Source: Fomes fomentarius (Eukaryota; Basidiomycota; Agaricomycetes; Polyporales; Polyporaceae). From it: a stretch of DNA of 64,000 bases. The DNA lies in assembly GCA_022606135.1 (NCBI GenBank), contig JABYQN010000016.1, positions 62,001 to 126,000 of the forward strand, given 5' to 3'. The notes beneath the pieces are model-generated. The model was not told the DNA's origin. It made no database searches and saw nothing but the letters and a program-made list of their open reading frames with translations. A program made the translations under genes and the position numbers. Shown here one piece after another: positions 45,398-57,024 of this stretch (position 1 is the stretch's first letter; each line of letters begins with the position of its first letter).

Positions 45398-47866
45398 ATG
45401 CCACCGGGGCCCGCATATAACTGGCTCTGCGTCGCGCACTCTGTGTACGACGTTCTCTCGCACGCAGCTCAAATCCGAGTCGCACAGTTGGCAAGGACAG
45501 GACCAGTCCTCGGTCATACAGATGGCGTATCGCACCGACGGAAGCAGGACGAGTCCTATCCAGGGCATGCTGTGGAAGCTGTAGAAAGCCAGCAGGTGAT
45601 CCAGCCAGCCGCGCAGGAAGAACTTCCCCGTGAAGTCGTGACGGAACCTCCTTCGAGGTCTCACTCGAGCCAGGTTACTATGGGGGAAGATCAAAGGCAA
45701 TATGATGCACCAGGGGTACGTCTATATATGCGTCCAGCATCCTTAGAGTCACGCAAGGGTCTGCCTGAGCTCCCGAAAGTTACCTCGGCCAAGGCGTCGC
45801 AGCCATCCCCCGTATCCCCCATCGTGAAACCTCAAAATCGCTCTTCTTCTCCGTTGTTCGCCGCGCAAACATTCTCGACACCCGTACCACCAACACCACT
45901 CTCTGCAGAAGCGAAGCAGCTAGACGTGCCTTCGGTCGGAGACCCTTCAGCAAGCACGGGGATACCTGACCCTGCGGAGGTACGCACACCCCGTTGTACT
46001 GGGCATATATACGCTCCTGACATTGCGAAATCAGTTTTTAGTACCTGCACAGTCGAGCACTCGTAAACTACAATCATCCAAAATACCGTCTTCGCGGATA
46101 GGCCGCCTCTTCCACTATGGAGGTATGTGAACCTACTCGCTGTACTTTGTGTTCTCGCATAGTCATCAAGTTACAATGTTTGTACCCCAGGTCTAGCGGC
46201 GTCCCTGGGATATGGTGCAGCTTCTGAGCTGCTCAGGCGTTCTACCACAAGCTCGAATGAGCAAGCACCCGCTTCTCTCATGTTGACCGAAGGTAACATC
46301 AAACGACTGGTCTCCAAGTTGACCCAAATGCGTGGCGCCGCGTTGAAGCTGGGTCAATTCATGAGCATACAAGGTCTGTTCCCTGGGTATATGCGCGCCC
46401 TTTCTGGTCACTGATGGCTACTCGCTGCAAGATAGCCATGTCCTCCCGCCAGAGATAGAGGACATCTTCCGTCGTGTTCAAGACAGCGCGCACTACATGC
46501 CAGATTGGCAAATGGAGGTAGCATATCTTGCTTTGCAACCTCAGCACGATGCTCACCTTTCACTTCCAGAAAGTACTCAACGAGTCGCTCGGCCCATCAT
46601 GGATAGACAACTTTGAGTCTTTCGACCGCATCCCCTTCGCCGCCGCGTCCATCGGGCAAGTGCACTCCGCCGTCCTCAAAGCCTCCGCATCGCCCACGGG
46701 CGAAGCCGCGCCCGTTGCCGTGAAGATCCAGTTCCCCAACATCGTCAACTCGATCAACAGCGACCTCGGGTACGTTAAGATGTTGCTCACCGCAGGCCGG
46801 CTGCTCCCGCCCGGCCTGTTTCTCGACCGCACCATCCAGGTCATGAAGGAGGAGTTGGCAGACGAGTGCGACTATACGCGCGAGGCGTCGTTTTTGAGGA
46901 GGTTCGGCCAGTCGGACCATCTTGGTGCGGACCCGAGGTTCAAGGTTCCGTGGGTGTGGGAGGGTAGTACTGACCGGGTGCTTGTCATGGAGCATGTTGG
47001 GGGTGTGAGTGTCGGTGGGTCGGTCATTGACCGTCTTAGCCAGCAGGATAGAGACGACGTGAGTGCGTTCTCTGTGGACGGATACATGGCGCTCACTCGC
47101 TGGTCTTGGACTAATTGGTAGATCGCTGCGAGGATCATCGACCTGTGTCTGCGCGAGCTGTTCGTGTTCCGCGTTATGCAGACTGACCCCAACTGGACAA
47201 ACTTCCTGTGGAACCCGCGCACGCGCAAGGTCCGTCCATTTGTTCCGTCTCTAGATACATTGTGCTGATATGGTCGATAGGTCGAGCTCGTCGACTTCGG
47301 TGCGACGCGCGAGTACACAAAGGAGTTTATCGACAACTGGCTGCACCTTCTCTCCGCCGCAGCCTCTGAAGATCGCGACGCGTGCATTGAATGGAGCCTC
47401 AAGCTCGGCTACCTCACAGGCGAAGAGAACGAGGTGTGTGCTCGCGCATCGACCGCCTTCCATCATGTGTTACTCACGGCCTCGCTTACGGCGGATAACA
47501 CCTTGCAGGTAATGCTCGACGCGCACGTCAAGTCGATGGTTCTGCTCGGGACGCCGTTCAAGGCCTCGACACCTCAGCCGTTCAAGTTCGGGCCTGGGTC
47601 GTCGTGGGCGGACATCACCGCGGATATCCGGGCACAGATCCCTGTCATGCTCAAGCATAGGCTCACGCCGCCGCCAAGGGAGACGTACAGTCTCAACAGG
47701 TGAGCAGTCGTTTCTATTATTCACGTGGATGCGTGCCGTGATAACTAATATGTGGTGGTGGTACAGGAAATTGAGTGGGGCATTCCTTCTTGCATCCCGG
47801 CTGAACGCGTCGGTGGATTGCCGGGCATTGTGGGCGAAGGTTGTTGAGGGGTATCACTATAGTTGA
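45398..47866 (+). CDS. COQ8: COQ8-type atypical kinase (ABC1/ADCK family)
   Basis: ABC1-family atypical kinase/ATPase of the mitochondrial inner membrane, required for ubiquinone biosynthesis. The gene has many exons. It starts [20 protein letters not shown], has a low-complexity linker, then [20 protein letters not shown] (about 46078-46130), [17 protein letters not shown] with the family KxGQ motif, and [15 protein letters not shown] with the Ala-rich loop replacing the usual P-loop. Next come [10 protein letters not shown] (ATP lysine), [37 protein letters not shown] (catalytic loop) and [12 protein letters not shown] (metal aspartate). It ends [12 protein letters not shown], stop 47864-47866. 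All signature motifs are intact. Confidence 0.93.
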
Positions 47867-48150
47867 ATGCTGTCCATCTCAGCTTGCACCTAGAGTAGAT
47901 TGATATAATCACCATTCATCTAAGTAATATCGGTGATGCAGACGGTCATCACGCACGAGGCCTAACGGATGTATTGCGGATAAGTAGTAATGTGGTGAGT
48001 GCTGTTGAGACTCAGTATATACTGTATTACACTAAGGGTAACAGAGTGGATGCGGGTAAGAGTGCAGTGGGAGAGCGGGTGTTGAACCTCTATAATCCAG
48101 GCCTGGCGAAAGCGTACATGAGGGCGCAAATGTCATGAGCGTGCGTGAGT

Positions 48151-49111
48151 TCATAGCTCCTTCTTGGACTCCGCCTTGATAGAGGCCGCCCTGTTGGAAT
48201 AGATCATGTCCGTGAACGGTCCCTCGAAGCGGAGCGCGATCAGGTAGACAATGTAGACGTAAAGCGTGATGAGGAGACCTGCAGGCCGCTCGTACCTGTA
48301 GCATGGTAGGGTAGAGGTAGGCATGGTAGGGTCGAGGTAGGCATGGTAGGGTCGAGGTAGGCATGGTAGGGTCGAGGTAGGCATGGTAGGGTCGAGGTAG
48401 GCATGGTAGGGTCGAGGTAGGCATGGTAGGGTCGAGGTGGGTATTTACGTCAGAACGCAGCACGCGCAACACGCACGGGACGGGTGGACTCACCAGAGCG
48501 CAGTGGCGGCAAAGGACATCGTGCTCCCAACGTACATGGGGTCGCGCAGGACGTTGAAAGGAAAGCCCTCGACGCGGTGGTCCATGAGGATGCCAAAGTA
48601 GTCCCCAAGGAACGTCCCGGTGATCCCGAGGGCCCAGGTGGAGGTGATGACGAACGTCTGGCCGAGGACGAAGAGCACGGCGGGGACGAGCGTGTCGAAC
48701 GGCTCGGGCAGGATCTTCGCGTGCGGCTGCTCTAGCAGGGCGCGGTGGTAGCTGGGGAGACGCGGTCTTGAGCATCGCGCGCATGTCGTATGGAAGGATG
48801 GACTCACAATCCGTCGCGGACCATGCCCGCTGAGAAGATGCAGAGCGCGAGGAAGTAGCATCCGTACCGCGCATTCCCACCAAATATCCGAGTTATGGTT
48901 TTGTTCCTGTACTCTGTGGACGCATACCAGACCCCGCGACGACCATGGACGATGGATGAGATGGCGAGGCGCGGATGCAGGTATGTCGGGATGATGACGC
49001 ACCATTTCGCGCGACGATGTTCCATGCCGTCGGGTTGAACACGATGAACGCGGTGGACACAAGCAGAGACTGTTTGGAGAAGTCTACAAGCGTGGATAGC
49101 GAGCTCGCCAT
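48151..49111 (-). CDS. OPI3: Phospholipid N-methyltransferase (OPI3/PEMT type)
   Basis: Membrane-bound methyltransferase of the endoplasmic reticulum that performs the last methylations from phosphatidylethanolamine to phosphatidylcholine. It starts MASSLSTLVDFSKQSLLVST at 49111, followed by FNPTAWNIVARN. Exon 2 gives EYRNKTITRIFGGNARYGCY; exon 3 gives FVLGQTFVITSTWALGITGT and YFGILMDHRVEGFPFNVLRD then PMYVGSTMSFAATALW, the family signature. The last exon reads YERPAGLLITLYVYIVYLIA and ends SIKAESKKEL, stop 48151-48153. Four hydrophobic segments fit the family. An upstream in-frame extension of 22 residues is open but less family-like. The last intron contains a 20-bp minisatellite. Confidence 0.92.
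48301..48440. repeat. 20-bp minisatellite, 7 copies, in the last OPI3 intron
   Basis: Seven head-to-tail copies of GCATGGTAGGGTCGAGGTAG; the first and last differ by one base, the middle five are identical. On the gene's sense strand the unit is pyrimidine-rich and ends a few bases before the 3' splice site. Confidence 0.95.
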
Positions 49112-50296
49112 GTTTGAGGTCGTAAAAGTCGTCGAGGTCGTTGTGGACGTGGAGAAAGGCCCTACGTCTGTCCTCACGCGAGAGAGCGCCTAATCTGTCG
49201 CGCGAGCGAGCGCGCGCCCAACCTGTGAATTCTGATTGGACCAGAGACAATGTTTGGTCTTATTTAGCGTCGTGTTTACTCCGTCCTCCGTCCTCCTCTC
49301 TCCTCTTACTTCCCATTACTATGATGTTCTAACATGTTGCCATTGTGACAGCCAGCGAGAGCGATATATGGCATATCAAACATCCTGTCGCGAAAGAAGG
49401 GAGAGTTGGCCCTCACATGGCGATGATATACCCACAGTGAACTGTGAGACTCTCATGTGACCCCATGCATGACACAACCCCTGTGGAACTAAACGCTCCC
49501 CGAAGTAGATCGCTCAGCATAAATACCCCAGGTCCTCCCAGGCTCTCATTTGAACTCAATCAGTCTCTCCGCGGTAAGTCGCTGTGTCTTCACCTTCACT
49601 GGACGGCGTTGAAAAATACCTCGTGGAACCAGACGTCTGCTGAGGACGGCGACCCACGACCCACGACTCACGACCCACGACGACTTCTTCAGCGAAGCTA
49701 TTGGCACCAGCACCAAGGGCGACCTAGCCACGCAGCGTGTAAGGTATGTAACACGCTCATGTCTGCGGCTTGCCACAATTGTTGGCGCCGGTGTGCCAAC
49801 CAGGCTCGAACCTACGGGGTTAGACACTCGAAGTTCGCACTAGATGGTGCTTGGGAGTAGATACTCACTCTCCGGTTTGGCACAGTTGGCATGCCTCACA
49901 CCAGTGCTATCCACCGCATGCACCGGGGTATCAAGGCTTGTGATGAACTGTTACATCCTGGGTGCATGTCACGGGCCAAATGCATCCAGAGTGGGGCAGG
50001 GCATTACGTTGTAATCGCACACCGATCACATGGGATTTCTGAACGCGAAATTCTGGTACATTTGAAATGCGTTATGCATGAAATGACTCTGGTCATATTT
50101 GGCCAGTATGCAGTTATGACATCAGACTGTGACCGCCTGTTATACATCCAGATTCCCCCAGTGTGGTCAAATGATGAACCACAAGCTCATGAGCACCTGG
50201 TTTTATGATAGTTGTCAGGCGTGCTCGACGTACTGAGAGTACTTTTTCGCCTCGTGGAAACAGACTATGTATACTACACGCTAATGTGGTCACCAG
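49112..50296. other. Intergenic region with an inverted tRNA-like relic
   Basis: At 49792-49884 on the minus strand an 8-bp stem TGTGCCAA/TTGGCACA encloses a GGTTCGAGCC box, but the D and T stems do not pair. The remainder shows no recognised gene. Confidence 0.4.
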
Positions 50297-51345
50297 ATGA
50301 AACACAGTCGCCCAGCGTCACCATCCTCGGCTGCGCCCCCAGAAGAGGACACACATACGGAGAAGGACGAACAATTGTGGTTCCAGGATGGAAACCTCAC
50401 TCTTGTGGCCAATCGCATCGAGTTCCGAGTGTATCAAGGCCCTCTCGTGACTCATTCTCCTATTTTCGAGGACATGCTTTCGCTTCCTCAGCCGAAGGAT
50501 GTGGATGGGAACTCTTCCTGTCCTGCCGTGCACCTGTCCGACGCCCCTGAAGACCTTCGGCACTTTCTACGAGCCTTCGTTTCGGGGAAGTCACTACGGT
50601 ACGTGTATCGCCGCAGTATTGACGGACTACCCCGACTAACTTCATAAATAGAAGCGTTCCGCACGAGCCTTCATTCGCCGAGGTGTCCGCATGCATACGC
50701 CTAGGACACAAATACGAAGTCGACTCGATGGTCCAGAGCAACCTTGAATACCTCCGGAAGTACTACACAGACGACTTTGACACTTGGTACCCCTCCAACC
50801 TCGTTCGCCCGCCGTCGTTCCAGGCCATAAACTCCATCGGAGTCGTCAATCTCGCACGCCTGACAGGCGAGCTGCGGATGCTGCCCACAGCGCTCATGGA
50901 CTGCTGCACGCTGGGCGCGGAGATCGTCGAGGGCTTTGTGCGCGAGGACGGCACGCGGGAGACGCTCTCGGCGGAGGACCTCGGGCGGTGCTTTGTCGGG
51001 CGGACGAAGATGGCGCAGGCGAGCGCGCGGATCGCGCACCAGATGTTCCGCCAGGTCGTCGCGCCGAACTGCAAGCACACGACGTGCTGCGCGCGGGTGC
51101 TGCAGCGGATGCTGAACGACATCGGGAACGCGAAGGACGACGTGATCTCGTGCGTGGACTGGTACGCGTCGTGGATGGTGTATGTGGACTCGCGGGACGA
51201 GGAGCGCGAGCTGTGCATTCGCTGCTACAAGATGCTGGAGGGAGAGCGGCCGAAACGGCTGCAGAAGGAGGTGTGGCAGAACCTTCCGGCGATGTTGAAT
51301 ATCACGGTCGAGGGGTGGGGTACAAAGCCGAAGCAGGAAACGTGA
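50297..51345 (+). CDS. BTB/POZ domain protein C
   Basis: Predicted 331-aa BTB protein, the shortest single-unit member. Exons 50297-50598 and 50652-51345 join at the phase-2 intron shared by the family. It has almost no N-terminal extension: KDEQLWFQDGNLTLVANRIE comes within the first 50 residues, then FRVYQGPLVTHSPIFEDML and LSDAPEDLRHFLRAFV. The second exon reads SFAEVSACIRLGHKYEVDSM, IGVVNLARLTG, LMDCCTLG, REDGTRETLSAEDLGRCFVG, then CKHTTCC and LCIRCYKML. It ends GWGTKPKQET. The neighbouring gene ED faces it tail to tail. Confidence 0.9.
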
Positions 51346-51479
51346 GCTAGTCTAGGAGTGTGAGTTATATTCCACTAGGCTTAATGGTTCGGCTGAACGA
51401 TACCTGTTCATAGGTTCGAATGTGTATAGTAATGTATGATAGCATGAACGAAGCGATGAGACCGCGTAATACACGCTGT

Positions 51480-53858
51480 TTAGTCACCCTCTTCCGGATC
51501 CTGCAGCTCAAAGTCCTCAGAGAGTCTGGCGAAGCTGGCCCTCTCGACATCGAATTTCCTCTCCCGTGTGAGTACCTTGTAGCATTTCCAGCACAGCTTG
51601 CGATCATCGTCCACCCGCTCAACGTACGTCTTCCAGCTCCCCCACCATTTGGTGTCGCTCAGGGACTCCATTTCGCCATGGCACACCACGCCCTCAAGCA
51701 TCCTCTGGATGATCGGCCGGCAGAGGCTGACGCGTGTGCAGCTCTTCGCAGGCCCTTGGGAAAACACCTTGTGCAGGCCCAAGATCGTGGCCTCGATCAT
51801 CGTGTGCTTCCCGGACAGACATCGCCCGATGTCTTCCGAGCAAAGTGTCTCGCGCGAGCCGTCCGGACGGACAAAGCCTTGGGTGATCGTTTCTGGTCGT
51901 AGGTCCGCACAGCCCAGGAGGGCAGTAGAGAGCATGGAGCGGGTGGCCGTCAGTCGGGCGAGGTTTACAACACCAATGGCGTGCTCATCCAAGAAGCGAG
52001 GGGGAAGAAGGTCCGCCTCCCGCCACCACAGATTGGGGTCGTCTATGTAGTATCTTTGGAGATGCTCAAGGTTGCGTTGTACCATCTGGTCGACCTGGTA
52101 TTTGTGGCCCAGGCGGATCTGTGCAGAGAGTGCATGGTACGCTGGAGCCGGGTACGACAGTCTGCATTGTAAGCTGTTCAGTGGATCGGAGGAAGTCATG
52201 CGAGGACAACGAGACGTACCCGAGCGATTTATCGGGGAAAAACACGCGTAGGAAGCACCGAAGATCTTCGTGCGAATCCGACAGGTGTACAACAGCCGGG
52301 AGGGTAGTTGAGTTCGGAGACGGAATTGCATCTGTTAGAGTATCGGCGTCCTCATCCTGAGGGAGGGAAAGCATGTCACGGAACACTGGGGAATGGGCTA
52401 TGAGAGGTGCCTTCCAGACACGGAATTCGATCTCCGTGGTAATAAGCGTGAGGTTCCCTCCTTTGAACCACAGCTCTTCGTCACGAGAGCATGATCCTGC
52501 CTGCATACCAACATCTCGTGTGCTGGGCTCCTGCGATGTTGACACGACTGTGGTGCTCACTGTGGTGCTTCCTTTGAAACAAGTCAGCTGTTGCATTTAT
52601 ATCGATGAGTATCGCGAAAGAAGTCACACCATCTTCGTCATCTACGTTACTCTTCAAGTTGAAGATTTGAGGAAGTTTCGCGAGGAGGGCAGTGATCTGT
52701 TCAGCTTGACGGCCTGGATGTGAATCCCAACTTCGTCCGATCATGTCATAGCACCTCGGGCAAAGCACGCGCTCGGGGTCGTTCTTCTCGACAGCGGCCG
52801 TCCATGGGTTCTTTCTACTTCGGAACGTGATCCCAAACAACGTGGAGCGGTCCGCGGCAAGATTGCGCATAATGCGACGGAAGACGGGCTCGCAGATCCC
52901 AGGGCGCGTACATTCCTCTGCAACCTTGGGCTGAAACACCTCGTGTGTCGCAGCGGCTGATGCAAGGGAAAAAGCAGCCCGACCAGCAATGCACCGAGCG
53001 ACATCATCCATGGAGAGAGTCTCCTGCGTCCCGTCAGGTCTAGTGTACCCTGGGACCAGTGCCTTGCCAAGATACGAACACGCCAGTAGCGCTGCAGGGA
53101 GTAAGGAGTGTTTGCCGGTGAGGCGGGCAAGGTTTACGACGCCGACTGCGTGTATGCCCTCGAACTTTGGCGGATCGCGACAATCGAGGTGGTCCCATTT
53201 CTTCGCGTCTCCTACGTTCGGGAAATATCTGTCTAGGTATTCCATGCTATCCTCGACCATCTGTCCCACCTGGTACTTGCGCCCCAGCCGGATGCGGGCA
53301 GAGATCTCGTGAATTGTAGGATGACACATTCCGACTCTGGGATGGTTCAAGAAGTATTACGTCGAAGTTGATGAGTAGCCGAATAACGCATACGTACCTC
53401 AATGTTCGTCCAGGGAAGAAACCTTGCAAGAAGTGTTCAAGATCCTCAGGGGAGTCTGAAAGAGGAAGGATTGCAAGAACAGGCTGCTTGTTGTCGTTCT
53501 CGTGCGATATATGAGCACCATCTGTGGCAGAGCCTTCCCCGTCCGCGAGTAGCATGTCGCGTAGAATGGGGGAGTGCACCAACAAAGGCTCCTTGTATAC
53601 ACGAAACTCGATTCCTCCGGCGATGAGTACTAGGTCACCGTCGTCAAACCACAGCTCGTCATGCCGCTTGGCGTTGAATTTTGGAGGCTGATTAGATGCA
53701 TCAGAGGGGATCTCAAGTGCTGGTGGGATAACAAGGTCATCCTCAGTGGTGTCCGTAGACGTTTGAACACATGCATCCTGTCTGTCAACCCGAGTGAGTG
53801 TCTCGGAACCGGGTTGATCTTTGACGCCATTCCCGAGCTCGGGGAAATCTTCCAACAT
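51480..53858 (-). CDS. Predicted double-BTB protein ED
   Basis: Two complete BTB units joined in one predicted 733-aa protein. Exons are 53858-53398, 53336-52630, 52571-52220 and 52161-51480; their sum (2202) and all phases are consistent. Unit E: HDELWFDDGDLVLIAGGIEF, IRLGRKYQVGQMVED, VGVVNLARLTG, CTRPGIC, LCPRCYDMI, ending SNVDDEDG. No stop follows; a 58-bp intron (donor GTGTGA, branch CTGAC, acceptor AAG) leads in phase 1 into unit D: RDEELWFKGGNLTLITTEIE, SAQIRLGHKYQVDQMVQRN, CTRVSLC, LCWKCYKVL, ending DPEEGD. Alternatives are that unit D starts at its own ATG (52596), or that E reads on to a stop at 52481; the intron model is preferred because the same arrangement occurs in gene GF. Confidence 0.7.
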
Positions 53859-54153
53859 TGTTGCGATGGTCACTTTGCATATTGTTAGCAAGCCACCTCA
53901 ATATCATTGTGCTGCAGTGCCATAACTTGAAGTACCTTAGCTGAATTAGCAGCCAAACGATATGAGACTCAGAAATCGACTAGGTCCGGCTTAGTGGTGG
54001 TGACAGGGGACAGCGCTTCTAGCACGCGCTCGCGACTTGGAAACGAGGACCGGTTAAGCGCGCTTAGGGGATAAGAATATGATTACGATGTACGTATACG
54101 CTGATAGGTCCATTCCGCCTCCTGTGTTATCCGTGCCCAGTACATGACATCTA

Positions 54154-56489
54154 TCATTCATCACTCGTCGCCTCCTTCAGCTCGAGTCGGTCAGGTAGTC
54201 TGTCGAATAGCTTGCGATGTTCTTCGCACTTCCGACTATGGAGCATATCGAAGCATCCCTTGCACAGCTCGCGATCCTCGTCCACCTCCTCCATGTACGA
54301 ACGCCAGTCCTCCCACCACATGAGCTTGACGGCTTCCTTTGTGTCGGACATAACGCCATCCAGCATCTTTTGGATGATAGGCCTGCACTGATGGGGCCGT
54401 ATACAGTCGTCAGCGGGTCCCACAGAGAAGACCTTGTGCAGGAGCCAGACAGACGCCTCGGTCGTCTCCCACTTGCTGGACAGACAACGACCGATGTCGT
54501 CAGGGAATAACGTCTCGTGAGTTCCGTCTTCCAGGGTAATGCCCTTGAGCAACGCGTCAGAATTCAAGCACGAGCACCCAAGAATGGCAGTGGGCAGGAT
54601 CGAGTCTGTCCCAGTCAGACGTGCCAGGTTGACGACGCCGATGACCTGCTCCTCCAGGAAGCCAGGCGGCTCCAGAGGGGAGACGTCGAACCAGCTGCTG
54701 CAGTCCTCGGCATAATATTTCTGCAAGTGCTTGAGGTTCCGTTGTACCATCTGCTCGATCTGGTACTTGTGCCCCAGACGTATCTGCGCAGAGAGTTCAT
54801 GATAAGTCGGGTTTGGACGTGCGATACTGTATGTATACCGTATATATTGAGCATACCGAGATACCAGAGGACTAATGGTGGCGTACCGAAGTTTTTTCCC
54901 TGGGAAGAAAACCCGGAGGAAGTGTCGAAGATCTTCGGGAGAGTCTGGGAGGCATACCACACTTTCCCGCCCAGATACCGGGATCTTATCGTCGGGAGTA
55001 GAGGCGCCAGGCTGTGGAAGGGATAACATGTCTCGGAACACCGGAGAGTGCTTGACCAACGGTGCCTTCCAAACACGGAACTCCACATCTCGAGCAATCA
55101 GGGTGATGTTCCCGCTCTCAAACCAGAGCTCCTCGTCGCGATGCCGCCCGTCCGTTTGCACGCCCAGACTGCGATGTTGGGAATCGCTGTCCACATTCTG
55201 TGTAGTAGTGTCTTTGGGCTCTTAGTAAAAGTCAGTCAGATGCAAATGCCACGTCAATAGCGCATATGTGCTTACCGCCTTTCTTTGGCACTTCTTCGCG
55301 TCGTTTCAAGTCCCATATATTCCAGAGGCTGGAGTAAAACTTGACCGCTTCTTCCGCCTGCCTTCCAGAGCTCCAACGTCCGATCATAGCGAAACAGCGG
55401 GAACAGAGCTTCCGCTCCGTGTCGTGATCCTCTACAAAGTGCGTCCAGCGACTAGGGTCACGGAAAGTGATGTTGAAGAGGACATCTTCTTGGTCGGAAA
55501 GCTTTGGCACGAAGGACTCCAGCACAGGAAGACAGACGTCGGGTCGCGTACAAGCGTCTGCGACCACGGGTTTAAATACCCTATGCGCTGCGGAAGCGCA
55601 CACGCGAGAGAGAGCAACACGGCCATCCATGACTCGCCTGAGGTCGTCTGGGGTGAGCGTCTCGCGTGTTCCATCGAGACGTGTGAAGCCTCGTAATAGC
55701 GTTTTCCCAAGCTTGGAGCAGGAAATAAACGCTGCCGGTAGTAGAGAATCTGTGTCGGTGAGACGAGCCAGGTTCACGACTCCGATGGCTTGGTTGAGCT
55801 CGAATTCGGGAGGATAGAGGATGTCGGCGTGGTCCCAAGCGTCACAGTCCCCGGTGTCGGGAAAGTGGATCTTCAGGTAGTCTAAGCTAGCCTGGACCAT
55901 CTGGTCGACACCATATTTACGTCCTAGACGTATGTGAGCCGACACTTCGTGGAAGGTAGGATGTAGGAGTCCAACACTGATATGACAAGTGTATGAGACG
56001 GGTGCCGTGGACGTAGCATCATCGAAGCACGTACCGCAATGAGCTTCCAGAGAAGAAACCTGATAGGAACAGCTGGAGATCTTCAGGCGAGTCTGAGAGG
56101 CGGATAGTCACGCATGAGGAGTCATCTGAGGGATTCTGAGAGCCGCTAGCTTCCTCTCGCTGGATAGTATCAAACAAGACACGAGAATGCTTCACAAGCG
56201 GCTCCTTGTAGACGCGGAATTCGACATCGCTCGCGAGCACGATCAAGTCGCCATCGTCGAACCAAAGCTCCTCATGTCGCTTGTTTGTGGCAGTTTGTCG
56301 CTGCTCAGAGGAAGAGACAATTGCTTCGGACTGTGCGACTTCCGGTTCAGCAGAGTTCACCTGCTCATTCGCAGTTTGTACAGCAGCATCTTGCCAACCA
56401 CTGGAGTTCCCATTCGGAACTTGTGCGTCGAGATGAGTTTGAACACTGCCACCACCGCTGGTAGTTCCATCCTCCGAGTTATCGGACAT
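54154..56489 (-). CDS. Predicted double-BTB protein GF
   Basis: Predicted 720-aa protein with two BTB units. Exons are 56489-56035, 55976-55276, 55220-54887 and 54826-54154 (2163 bases, all in phase). Unit G: MSDNSEDGTTSGGGSVQTHL, then RHEELWFDDGDLIVLASDVE, SAHIRLGRKYGVDQMVQ, CTRPDVC and LCSRCFAMI, ending REEVPKKG. A 55-bp intron (donor GTAAGC, branch CTGAC twice, acceptor AAG) joins in phase 1 to unit F: RDEELWFESGNITLIARDVE, RLGHKYQIEQMVQRN, CIRPHQC and LCKGCFDML, ending KEATSDE. Unit F has no ATG before its BTB domain, so it cannot be a complete separate gene. The short exon upstream (ending near 56551, GTGAGT donor) may be a 5' untranslated exon. Confidence 0.78.
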
Positions 56490-57024
56490 GAAGGTCTATA
56501 GAGCGAAAATTCAGCACGCACGGTCTGTAACTATCAACACCCCTGCACTCACCGTTGACTGAGGCCAGAGAGATTGTTGCGGCAAGAGCGAAGGTGAGGT
56601 CGGCGCCTCTCGGATATTTGAAAGTTGAAACAAAGGCTGTGGGAGCAGCAGGCGCCTATGGCCTCGTGGCACAAGACTTCTTTCCGCTAGGGGACTCGGA
56701 GGCGTGGTGGCAATCCTACTTGTCTTCGAAGCAGTAACCTTTTCCCAAGGTCGCTGTTAGCTCTCACTTAGCAGTCTCGCTCTGTTGCTGGAATTACTGT
56801 AGGGTGAGTCCGAAGCACCGATTCACTTGTGGCATGGCTCAACATGAGACTGCAGTGATTCGGACGGTCTTAGCATATACGACTCGGACGTCTGACGACG
56901 TTTCACTCGTCTAGCAGTCGGGGCTACACCCTTTTTGGTGGTACTTTTTCTGCAATCTTGACTACTACCTGCCTATCCGTCTTCATACACGGCGAACTGC
57001 ACGCTATCCATCACCAGGCCGATC
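56490..57024. promoter_or_regulatory. Divergent promoter region between GF and H
   Basis: About 530 bp separate the divergent starts of GF and H. A GTGAGT..ATAG intron (about 56495-56551 on the minus strand) suggests a 5' untranslated exon of GF. No clear TATA box is seen for H. Confidence 0.4.

Noticed and set aside
48032..48883. 283-codon minus-strand frame over OPI3
   Set aside because: It is produced by the stop-free minisatellite joined to a wrong frame of the methyltransferase exon.
49792..49884. Minus-strand tRNA candidate with an 8-bp acceptor-like stem and a GGTTCGAGCC box
   Set aside because: The T and D stems do not pair, position 8 is not T, and no sensible anticodon loop forms. 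It may be a relic but is not a tRNA gene.
52481..52630. C-terminal extension of BTB unit E running past the joining intron
   Set aside because: It would add about 50 residues with no counterpart in any BTB relative and overlaps unit D in another frame. The intron model explains both units better.
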